Shown here: positions 8,938 through 15,274 of the stretch, in pieces
Position numbering within the stretch: position 1 is the stretch's first letter
Layout: every line of letters starts with the position of its first letter
Source of the DNA: Candidatus Sigynarchaeota archaeon
GTDB taxonomy: Archaea; Asgardarchaeota; Lokiarchaeia; Sigynarchaeales; Sigynarchaeaceae
Length of the DNA: 15,487 nt
Assembly (NCBI GenBank): GCA_030587525.1
Contig: JAUQYW010000032.1
Span: 1 to 15,487, forward strand
Direction: 5' to 3'
Notes under the pieces: generated by a model
Told to the model about the DNA's origin: nothing
The model's database searches: none
What the model saw: only the letters and a program-made list of their open reading frames with translations
Position numbers and translations under genes: made by a program

Positions 8938-9047
8938 AACACGCAACATATCAGCTACAATAAACTCGTTATTAACACTGAAACACACAATATAACGCGT
9001 CAATATCAACTGCAATACAAAACACGCAATATGCAACACAACATATG
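8938..9047 (+). repeat. Degenerate 13-bp repeats in the leader of the HTH/DUF4177-like gene
   Basis: Four copies of a variable AACACGCAATATG-like unit lie in an AT-rich leader: AACACGCAACATAT (8938-8951), AACACACAATATA (8982-8994), AACACGCAATATG (9021-9033) and CAACACAACATATG (9034-9047). The last two are adjacent. They lie directly upstream of a gene with an HTH-like domain, so they could be autoregulatory binding sites, but chance in AT-rich sequence is not excluded. Confidence 0.35.
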
Positions 9048-9081
9048 CTTATTCAGACATCTGCACGGTCGTCGTCAAGGT

Positions 9082-9591
9082 ATGGCATCGAAACTCAAGC
9101 GCACCGGCATCCAGCGCCGCCTGGACATCTGCAAAGCACGTGAAGCTGACCCCGACATCACCTATCGGCAATTGCAAACCAAATTCCTCGTCAGTTCCCG
9201 CATCGTCGCGCAAGCACTCAAGGGTGGCCGTGCCACGTGGGAGCGCATGCTCGCCGGCCCATCCGCGCCCGGCACGCCTCTAGCCTCCTCGGCAGCTCCA
9301 ACCGTGGCTTCAGCATCGGATTTCCCAAGTTTCCCTGCGACCGTGGGCACGGCGCACTATCTCGCCGCCACTATCGAACCGCAGCAGGGCCGCGGCGACC
9401 CGCCCCCGTTCCGCTACCGCGCCGCGGGTGAGCAAGATTGGCACCAGATCGACGCGATCGGCATCGATGGCCTCCTCGCCACGCTCGCCTCGCAAGGCTG
9501 GGAGCTCGTCTACATGGGTCGCGTCGGTTTCGGCCACGGCACGTCGGCCTTCGGCGGCGCATACGAATGCATCTTCAAGGCACGCGGGTAA
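9082..9591 (+). CDS. HTH-like protein with C-terminal DUF4177-like domain
   Basis: The protein has 169 residues from the ATG at 9082, chosen because coding character begins there. The same frame is open back to an ATG at 8935, but that part translates the AT-rich repeat leader. AAGG lies just before the start. Residues 1-58 are basic and helical, with an HTH-like order (DPDITYRQLQTKFLVSSRIVAQALKGG read as helix-turn-helix). Residues 59-88 form an Ala/Pro/Ser linker. Residues 90-169 resemble DUF4177: a beta strand (HYLAATIE), a helix (GIDGLLATLASQ), the hallmark GWELV and a closing strand YECIFK. A DNA-binding regulator with a small sensory or partner domain is plausible but unproven. The gene is clearly GC-richer than its surroundings, and its last 31 codons recur almost identically at 11380-11475, suggesting a multicopy or transferred family. 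Confidence 0.75.
   Translation: MASKLKRTGIQRRLDICKAREADPDITYRQLQTKFLVSSRIVAQALKGGRATWERMLAGPSAPGTPLASSAAPTVASASDFPSFPATVGTAHYLAATIEPQQGRGDPPPFRYRAAGEQDWHQIDAIGIDGLLATLASQGWELVYMGRVGFGHGTSAFGGAYECIFKARG
9495..9590 (+). repeat. 96-bp direct repeat, copy 1
   Basis: This segment encodes GWELVYMGRVGF... to the stop of the HTH/DUF4177-like gene. It matches 11380-11475 at 93 of 96 positions by direct comparison; the three differences (GGT/GGC, CGC/CGA, GCA/GCC) are all silent third-position changes. Confidence 0.95.
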
Positions 9592-9602
9592 CACTGAAAA
9601 CT

Positions 9603-9625
9603 CGGTATTTTTAAATTAATATTTA
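9603..9625 (+). terminator. AT-rich tract after the HTH/DUF4177-like gene
   Basis: ATTTTTAAATTAATATTTA follows the stop codon at 9591 by about a dozen bases, compatible with an archaeal oligo-T terminator. No stable hairpin precedes it. Confidence 0.3.
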
Positions 9626-9757
9626 GACACAATGCGAACCAAATCTTGTTGGCGGGAGAAGACGATTCTATTCGTGCATGCTGCACGACGCTCGCCGCGT
9701 CGCTTTTCACTCAGCCCGGCCGGCTTCGCTTCGATCAGAAAGCTGGAAGAAATCACA

Positions 9758-9798
9758 CTTATATACGCGATAGACAAAACATTATCACGAACGAGGCG
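9758..9798 (+). promoter_or_regulatory. TATA box and ribosome binding site for the propeller gene
   Basis: CTTATATACG (9758-9767) is a good archaeal TATA box and predicts transcription from about 9788. GAGGCG (9793-9798) lies 8 nt before the ATG at 9807 and supports that start. Confidence 0.5.
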
Positions 9799-9806
9799 AA
9801 CAACGC

Positions 9807-11156
9807 ATGCGATCAAGGGGCATCACGCACCGGAAACCATTAAGCTCGCGGGCCAAGCGTTGGGTCGCCGCGATAGCGATCATCGCTGGTACGGGGTTAT
9901 GTTTCGTCGCCTGGTATTCAATCGCCACGGCGCCCACGCCCGAAGGCTGGTATCGCCGAATAGAAACAAGAATCCATGTAAATTCTTTCTGGAGCGATGG
10001 TACCTCGTTCTTCATTTATGGCACGGGATCAAGCGGATATGTATTGAAGAAGCTTGATGCCGAAGGGAATTTGGTCTGGAATCAATGGAGTAATGATGAG
10101 TCAAGAGGCTATTCTGTTTGGGGAGATGGTTCGTGGGTTTATACATGCAGCGACCAGTTTTATCCTTCTATAGAAAAACGGGATGCAAGCACGGGACAAC
10201 TCCAATGGAATGTGACTCTAACGGAGGTGCGCGCGGACGGCATATCAGATCGTGCCATTTTTGGAGCTGGGAACGCCATCTATGCTTGTGGAAGCATATT
10301 TTTCCAGCTCGCCGTGATCAAGCTGAATGCAACATCTGGTGCTCAACTTTGGAATCGCACAGTGGGTTTGGTGGAACCAGTGAATGGAGTATCAGTATGG
10401 ACCGATGGCACGTTCGTCTTCACGACCGGATACGAGTACAATTCCAGTAACGGAATACGCGAGCAACTGCTGGTGAAATGGGACAAGGATGGGAACCAGC
10501 TATGGAACCGCACATGGGATCGTGCATACGTAAATGAACAAATGGGCTTTCGAATTTCGGTCTGGGGCGATATGACGGGAAATATTTACACCTTGAGCTC
10601 CACGGCCCGCCCATCGTCTACCCCACGTAACCAGACCGACATGCTGCTCATTAAATGGAATGCGGATGGCGACCAGCTCTGGAACCGCACGTGGGGAGGG
10701 CCTTCTGATGAACGTGGCCGCTCGCTCTGGGGTGATGGAACATCGATTTTCACTAGTGGTAATTCATTTAAAGCAATCATAACCAAGTGGGAATCTGGCG
10801 GAACCATTCAGTGGAACCAGTTGTGGGGATCAAAAAATAGAGAATACCTTATTAAATCGAGCTGGGGTTATGGCACAGGGCTCTACACGATTTGTTATGA
10901 ATACCCACCTTTAGGAGGTACCACACAATCCTACTACTTGATTCGCTGGGATGCGGCGACCGGCGCCACGCAGCATATCATCGACGTGGACTGGTGGCTC
11001 GTGGCAATCGTATACGGGTCGGTCGCGACGGTCACGATCATCGTGATCGGCGGCGGCCCGGCTATCATGAAAGCCATCAAGAACCACAAGAAATCCAGGA
11101 TAGTGCCACGTGGAATCGATCCCCAAGCATGCAATATAAGAGACCATCAAAGCTAG
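9807..11156 (+). CDS. Membrane-anchored seven-repeat beta-propeller surface protein
   Basis: The protein has 449 residues. An N-terminal membrane segment (about 19-40, after a basic R/K stretch) is a signal or signal-anchor. The body carries seven repeats of paired motifs: a strand such as SVWGDGTFVF.. and, 25-35 residues later, LLVKWDKDGNQLWNRTW. Copies end in VWNQW, QWNVT, LWNRT, LWNRTWD, LWNRTWGG, QWNQLWG and a last partial one. Seven copies fit a closed seven-bladed propeller of the SBBP/PQQ-like type. NRT, NVT, NAT and NQT sequons recur, consistent with an external glycosylated domain. A second membrane helix (about 396-421) is followed by a basic cytoplasmic tail. A role in binding at the cell surface is inferred; no catalytic residues are visible. 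It has its own promoter and appears monocistronic. Confidence 0.88.
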   Translation: MRSRGITHRKPLSSRAKRWVAAIAIIAGTGLCFVAWYSIATAPTPEGWYRRIETRIHVNSFWSDGTSFFIYGTGSSGYVLKKLDAEGNLVWNQWSNDESRGYSVWGDGSWVYTCSDQFYPSIEKRDASTGQLQWNVTLTEVRADGISDRAIFGAGNAIYACGSIFFQLAVIKLNATSGAQLWNRTVGLVEPVNGVSVWTDGTFVFTTGYEYNSSNGIREQLLVKWDKDGNQLWNRTWDRAYVNEQMGFRISVWGDMTGNIYTLSSTARPSSTPRNQTDMLLIKWNADGDQLWNRTWGGPSDERGRSLWGDGTSIFTSGNSFKAIITKWESGGTIQWNQLWGSKNREYLIKSSWGYGTGLYTICYEYPPLGGTTQSYYLIRWDAATGATQHIIDVDWWLVAIVYGSVATVTIIVIGGGPAIMKAIKNHKKSRIVPRGIDPQACNIRDHQS

Positions 11157-11158
11157 TC

Positions 11159-11382
11159 CTAACTTTCCTTCTTCGGCACCTTTCGCAGGTAGACCTCGTA
11201 CTCGACGTTCGTGTCGACGATGCTGTTTTTCACGTATGCGCGGGGATCCAGAAAATGTAGTCGACACCCATCTTCGCGGGCTTGCGGGTGAACTTGACGA
11301 TGCCTTGCTCGAGGCCGGGCATCTTTACCGCGGGGGTGGGGTTAGCCTGGAATATCACGTGTGCGGGTACTTCGACCACAGG
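11159..11382 (-). pseudogene. Frameshifted 3' remnant of a secreted-type beta-rich protein
   Basis: Read on the minus strand, one frame gives PVVEVPAHVIFQANPTP... to KMGVDYIFW and then hits TGA (11230-11232). The frame one step away continues sensibly as DPRAYVKNSIVDTNVEYEVY...KVPKKES to TAG at 11159-11161. Both parts use mostly G/C-ending codons, as real genes here do. Adding one G to the GG at the TGG/GAT boundary (near 11248) restores a continuous YIFWDPRAYVKNS. The upstream part is lost where the 96-bp repeat begins at 11380. The alternating strands look like an Ig-like or other beta-sandwich domain; the family is not recognised. The frameshift could be a sequencing error, but the missing 5' end would remain. 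Confidence 0.55.
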
Positions 11383-11475
11383 CTGGGAGCTCGTCTACAT
11401 GGGCCGAGTCGGTTTCGGCCACGGCACGTCGGCCTTCGGCGGCGCATACGAATGCATCTTCAAGGCCCGCGGGTA
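11380..11475 (+). repeat. 96-bp direct repeat, copy 2: truncated 3' end of an HTH/DUF4177-like gene
   Basis: This is a second copy of the segment at 9495-9590, with three silent differences plus TAG in place of TAA. Only the last 31 codons are present. The in-frame sequence before it (an ATG at 11282 can be proposed) is antisense to the minus-strand remnant and does not resemble the first copy. It is best regarded as a gene fragment left by duplication or recombination. Confidence 0.9.
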
Positions 11476-11533
11476 GGAAAATAGAATGCTAATGCATAGC
11501 TTCCCGGGCGTTCGGGAACCAACATCGACCGGC

Positions 11534-14500
11534 TCATGTCTCGATTTTACCGTCCCGGATCTTGAGTATCCGATGCGCCCTGGACGCGATGGCCGGGTCG
11601 TGCGTGACGACGAGGAAGGTCTGCCCGCGCTCAGTGTTCAGCCTCTCGAAGAGCTTGATGATCTCCTTGCCAGTCTGCTGGTCAAGGTTGCCGGTTGGCT
11701 CGTCGGCAAGCACGATGAGCGGGTCATTGACCAGCGCGCGGGCGATGCACACGCGCTGCTGCTCGCCACCTGAAAGTTGGAGCGGCAGCCGGCCTTCCTT
11801 CCCCTTCAAGCCAACCATCTCGAGCAAGGTCATGGCCTTGGCACGTTTCTCGCGCGTGGGCGTGTCGAGGATGGTCATGGGCAGCATAACGTTCTCCACG
11901 GCGGTCAAGACCTCGATCAGGTTATATTTCTGGTAGACGATGCCGATTTGCAGCCGGCGGATCTTGGCAAGCTCGGCCTGGCTTGGAAGCACGACGGACC
12001 GGGGAGCAATGCCACCCGCGATCGCTCCCGTGTTCCCCATTCCCCTTGTCCGTGCCCTTGTCCGTGTCCTTACCCAGACCCTCTCTCTTACCAGCGAGGC
12101 CCAGCGCGGCGTGCTCGCTTGGCGATTGGCAATGGCGTACACGGGCTTGCCGTTCAGGTACATGCTGCCGGACGTCGGCCCATCCAGCGTGGCGATTATG
12201 TTGATGAGCGTCGACTTACCGCTGCCGGATGGTCCCATGAGGCAGGCGAGCTCTCCTTTCTCGATTTCCAGCGTGATGCCCCGCAATGCGTGAACCGTGG
12301 TCGTTCCGATGCGGTAATCCTTGGTGACGTCATCGATCTTGACGATGATGTTTCCCGTGACTTGCTTGGTCGTCGCATATCGCTTCAGCGTCTTGATCCT
12401 GCTCGCCCGTGAAATTCCAAGGTAACTTGCCGTGCCGGCGACCGATGCGATAGCCGCTATAATGCCCACGATCCATGCAGCCGGGAGCGGCGCAGCATAG
12501 CTGCAACCAGTATTATTGCTGAACAAGTTTCCGAAGCTGGACAGATCTTCGAATGCGCATGTCCCGACATCGCGAAACTCGCACCAGGTGACGTTGTTCA
12601 AGGAACCATTCACGAACCGCAAGGCCTGCACCTCGATGCCATCGAACGAGCAACCATTTATCAAGTTCGAGGAGGAATCCGCGATCACGATGCCGAAAAT
12701 GGAGCCCGTGCAATTATTCCCTAGCACGAGGCAAAACCGGCTTGAACCGATGTAGATGCTTTCGTTCATGTTCGTGATGAAATTTCCCTCGATCAAAACA
12801 TCTTTACAATAATCTACGACGATGCCATGGGATGCGCTCTTGTTTTCCCCGGTGATCGTGTTGGTCGTGATGTTGTTGTGATCCGATTCGGAACAGGTCA
12901 CGCCACCGCCTTGCATCGACGAGAAGGTGTTGGAATCGATGGTATTGTGCCGTGATTCGTACAGCACGATTCCCCTCCAGCCATTCGATATCCGATTTGA
13001 ACGAAACGTGCATCGTGACGAATAATACAAGAGAAATCCTATCGACTCGACGCCATCAACGATATTGTGATGGATGTCCACGGCATTCGAACCAACAATC
13101 CAGGATTCCATGGGATAATCGAATGTCAGGTTAACCATGACATTGTCGTAAATGCTGCTCGAGTTTTCCAGCTCCAAGAACATCACGCCGGAAAAACCCG
13201 AGAATGTGTTGTTGGCAATAGTCGTGTTTCGGCAGAGTGTATTCTCGACATACCAGCTAAAAAATGGAGATCCGGATTCAATCATGTTATCGAACGTGCA
13301 ATTGCGGATGGTCGAGTCATTGCATGCCTCTAACCGAATGGCCAACGGCGCGTTGAGAAACGTGCCATTCTCGATGGAAACACGGGCACACCGCGTGCCA
13401 ATCATGCCACGGCCGGTGAAATGATTGTCATCACATTTAATATCCGAGCAATCAATGAGGTTCGCGGTGCTATTGCTGAATGTATTGCCCGTGATCGAGC
13501 CGTTGGTGGATTTTTCGATGAACAGCGGGGCGTTCGCGTTGGTCATCTCGTTTCCATCGAACCTAATGCCCCGGCAACTGGTGCACCGGATACCCCGATC
13601 GATGTTCTTGAACTTGCTCGAACGCATGATGAATGATGTGGTGTTCTTCACGATGAATGCGTAATCGGGAACCCCGCCATAGTTTACCGTGACATTATCC
13701 AGCACGAGTTCTTGATTTCCAAAGGCATACATGAATGTCGATGCGTTATCAAGCGTCATGTTTGCGATCGTTGTTCTTGTCGAATTAACGACGATCATCT
13801 GGCCCGCAATCCCCGAAATGCTCGCGCCAGACTGGTCCTTGACGAGAATGACAGGTTTGTCGTTAAGCACATTTCCCGTCGCGGACGTGATGTTGCCCAG
13901 CACCTCGAGGTCGGGCACGTGCAGCGCGGCTTGCCCGTCAACAGTGTTGTTCGTGATCTCGATGTTTGCTACCCCGTACATGGCCGTGCAAAAAGTATCA
14001 TCACCAAGGAATGTATTGTTGACGAGCATGATTCCAGACGTGATCCCAGACGTGGAAGATAAATATATGCCGTTCCTTGAACCGGCGAAGCTCGTGTTGG
14101 CGAGCGTGAAGTTCGAGCACGATTCCAGCTGGATGGCAAGCCACGCGCTACCCCCGCCATCGAGGCTACAACCATCCATGCACAAATTCGAGGCATTCTC
14201 TAAAACGATGATCGTGGAGGCAAGATGTGACCCGGGCATGTTAAACGTGCAGTTGGAGATAGCCAGGTGCGTGTCCACGTTGCGGATGGTAAGCATCGTG
14301 CCCGTGATGTTCCCGAATTCGGTATCCTCGATCGTGTATGGATTGCCGAGGGTGCCATTGCCTGAGATGCCGGGAAATGCGGTGAGGGCATCGTTCCCGT
14401 CGATCGTCACGGGCATGGAGATTTTTCCGGCCGGAACTGTCAGACACTCTTGATGACGAGCCTGTTCAAGAGCGGGATGGAAAATCGCCACGAGCATGAT

Positions 14501-14566
14501 GGTGAAGATGACCACGCCGATAGCAACCGCGAGTTCGCGTTGTCTCGTTGGAGATCGCCTTGTCAA
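11534..14566 (-). CDS. NosD-like beta-helix fused to a LolD/MacB-type ABC ATPase
   Basis: The protein has 1,010 residues. The TTG at 14564-14566 is the first start after an in-frame TAA. Residues about 11-30 form a membrane anchor. Residues about 50-690 are a right-handed parallel beta-helix of the NosD type: a lead-in GNGTLGNPYTIED, then many ~22-residue turns with NCTF, NNTF and GI.I.. motifs and dozens of N-x-S/T sequons, so external. A second membrane helix spans about 692-712 (AAWIVGIIAAIASVAG). The cytoplasmic ATPase follows: IIVKIDDVTKDYRIG, Walker A GPSGSGKST (778-786), Q-loop VYQKYN (Q879), signature LSGGEQQR (about 932), Walker B LIVLADEPTGNLD and switch His VVTHDP. All catalytic motifs are intact. 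About 50 extra residues sit between Walker A and the Q-loop. No permease is in the window. Energy coupling to an external substrate-binding helix is inferred. Confidence 0.93.
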   Translation of the reverse strand: MTRRSPTRQRELAVAIGVVIFTIMLVAIFHPALEQARHQECLTVPAGKISMPVTIDGNDALTAFPGISGNGTLGNPYTIEDTEFGNITGTMLTIRNVDTHLAISNCTFNMPGSHLASTIIVLENASNLCMDGCSLDGGGSAWLAIQLESCSNFTLANTSFAGSRNGIYLSSTSGITSGIMLVNNTFLGDDTFCTAMYGVANIEITNNTVDGQAALHVPDLEVLGNITSATGNVLNDKPVILVKDQSGASISGIAGQMIVVNSTRTTIANMTLDNASTFMYAFGNQELVLDNVTVNYGGVPDYAFIVKNTTSFIMRSSKFKNIDRGIRCTSCRGIRFDGNEMTNANAPLFIEKSTNGSITGNTFSNSTANLIDCSDIKCDDNHFTGRGMIGTRCARVSIENGTFLNAPLAIRLEACNDSTIRNCTFDNMIESGSPFFSWYVENTLCRNTTIANNTFSGFSGVMFLELENSSSIYDNVMVNLTFDYPMESWIVGSNAVDIHHNIVDGVESIGFLLYYSSRCTFRSNRISNGWRGIVLYESRHNTIDSNTFSSMQGGGVTCSESDHNNITTNTITGENKSASHGIVVDYCKDVLIEGNFITNMNESIYIGSSRFCLVLGNNCTGSIFGIVIADSSSNLINGCSFDGIEVQALRFVNGSLNNVTWCEFRDVGTCAFEDLSSFGNLFSNNTGCSYAAPLPAAWIVGIIAAIASVAGTASYLGISRASRIKTLKRYATTKQVTGNIIVKIDDVTKDYRIGTTTVHALRGITLEIEKGELACLMGPSGSGKSTLINIIATLDGPTSGSMYLNGKPVYAIANRQASTPRWASLVRERVWVRTRTRARTRGMGNTGAIAGGIAPRSVVLPSQAELAKIRRLQIGIVYQKYNLIEVLTAVENVMLPMTILDTPTREKRAKAMTLLEMVGLKGKEGRLPLQLSGGEQQRVCIARALVNDPLIVLADEPTGNLDQQTGKEIIKLFERLNTERGQTFLVVTHDPAIASRAHRILKIRDGKIET
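11981..12133 (-). other. Arg-rich insertion inside the ABC ATPase domain
   Basis: Residues about 812-862 separate the NGKPVYA strand from AELAKIRRLQIGIVYQ. From the Walker A glycine to the Q-loop Gln is about 102 residues, against about 53 in ordinary LolD/MacB ATPases. The frame is kept throughout. The insert includes RVWVRTRTRARTRGMG and a Gly/Ala-rich part. Confidence 0.75.
12044..12079. repeat. Three 12-bp tandem units within the ATPase insertion
   Basis: CCTTGTCCGTGC (12044-12055), CCTTGTCCGTGT (12056-12067) and the diverged CCTTACCCAGAC (12068-12079) encode, on the minus strand, ARTR, TRTR and VWVR. Units of 12 bp keep the reading frame, suggesting growth by in-frame slippage. Confidence 0.8.
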
Positions 14567-14603
14567 CGCATTGAAGTTCGATCCATGATTACGATTCGCT
14601 TCA

Positions 14604-14619
14604 GCTTTTTAATATTATT
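14604..14619 (-). promoter_or_regulatory. TATA box for the beta-helix/ABC gene
   Basis: Reading the minus strand, AATAATATTAAAAAGC lies about 45 nt before the TTG start at 14566, the right distance for a TATA box with a short leader. No clear ribosome binding site precedes the TTG. The rest of the 292-bp divergent region (14567-14858) contains the PadR promoter and no gene. Confidence 0.45.
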
Positions 14620-14777
14620 GCGGTACGAATCGATGCAAAATCCGTGGATAATGATGATCAGAATCGAATTATTGAAGATCACATTCTCCCCTCGGAATTT
14701 CATGGAACTCTTATCGCAAGCTTTCAGATCCTCGAGCCAGACGCGTGCCACGTCACCGTGCTGCGATCATCAAGCAA

Positions 14778-14840
14778 GTATATAAGCCTTGAACTTCGAT
14801 ATACATCGTGATCCGAGGTATTTCGTGCCTCGAGGTTCAA
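14778..14840 (+). promoter_or_regulatory. PadR promoter with overlapping inverted repeat
   Basis: AGTATATAAGC (14778-14788) is a strong archaeal TATA box, predicting transcription near 14810. TTGAACTTCGA (14789-14799), directly next to it, pairs with TCGAGGTTCAA (14830-14840) with one mismatch, placing a possible operator across the start site. An 8-bp palindrome CCTCGAGG (14828-14835) overlaps the right arm. Autorepression by PadR is a reasonable inference. Confidence 0.5.
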
Positions 14841-14858
14841 TTATAGAACTATCGCCAT

Positions 14859-15245
14859 ATGATGCCTATGACCATTGATCAAGGAAAAATAGATGAATTC
14901 GTGTCGAACATCGCGATGGAATTTATGCGTGGCACGTTGATATTGTTGCTTCTCCTGGTAATCGATAAGAAGGGTGCAACGCACGGATACGAGATCATCC
15001 AGGAAATTTTTACAGAATCCAAGGATCTGGAAGGCCATACAAGTGTAGAGCTATCGAGTGGCATTAAGTTGAAGGAGGGAACCATTTATCCTCACTTGAA
15101 CAAGCTTAACGCTCTTGGTTTCCTGGAGTCTTGGTGGGATCGTAACAGGAGAATGTACAAGTTGACACCAGCAGGGATCGAATTACTCGCCAGGATCAAA
15201 AACACGTACCAGTATTTTGGAACTGTCATGAAAAAATTCTTATAA
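14859..15245 (+). CDS. PadR-family transcriptional regulator
   Basis: The protein has 128 residues from the ATG at 14859; in-frame ATGs at 14862 and 14868 are alternatives and no ribosome binding site decides between them. The PadR winged-helix domain is clear: FMRGTLILLLLLVI (helix 1), THGYEIIQEIF (helix 2), the recognition helix with KEGTIYPHLNKLNALGFLES (about 71-90), and the wing RRMYKLTPAGIELL. A short C-terminal helix (KNTYQYFGTVMKKFL) could serve dimerisation, as in PadR subfamily 1. PadR proteins are usually dimeric repressors that release DNA on binding small hydrophobic or phenolic ligands, and often control envelope or ABC exporter genes. It is divergent from the beta-helix/ABC gene and 29 nt upstream of a HAAS-like gene, so probably regulates both sides. 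The ligand is unknown. Confidence 0.93.
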   Translation: MMPMTIDQGKIDEFVSNIAMEFMRGTLILLLLLVIDKKGATHGYEIIQEIFTESKDLEGHTSVELSSGIKLKEGTIYPHLNKLNALGFLESWWDRNRRMYKLTPAGIELLARIKNTYQYFGTVMKKFL

Positions 15246-15274
15246 TGTTTATATTAAACGAGAAGGTGAAAAAC

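Noticed and set aside
8935..9081. N-terminal 49-residue extension of the HTH/DUF4177-like protein
   Set aside because: It is Asn/Gln/His-rich translation of AT-rich repeat DNA; the sensible basic HTH region begins at ATG 9082.
9592..9806. Possible small gene or RNA in the gap before the propeller gene
   Set aside because: I found only an AT-rich tract, a TATA box and a ribosome binding site; no convincing structure or coding signal.
9632..10057. 141-codon plus-strand open frame across the propeller gene start
   Set aside because: It overlaps the well-supported propeller gene in another frame and shows no domain-like pattern.
10911..11267. 118-codon minus-strand open frame
   Set aside because: It is His/Arg/Asp-rich, antisense to the propeller gene's C-terminus and out of frame with the remnant at 11159-11382.
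11236..11484. Plus-strand open frame across the scar region
   Set aside because: It is in a different frame from the 96-bp cassette and antisense to the minus-strand remnant, whose codon use is much more gene-like.
11777..12412. 211-codon plus-strand open frame
   Set aside because: It is antisense to the ABC ATPase with all its motifs; the openness follows from the high GC content.
13731..14453. 240-codon plus-strand open frame
   Set aside because: It is antisense to the beta-helix; its apparent regularity is a shadow of the repeated beta-helix turns.
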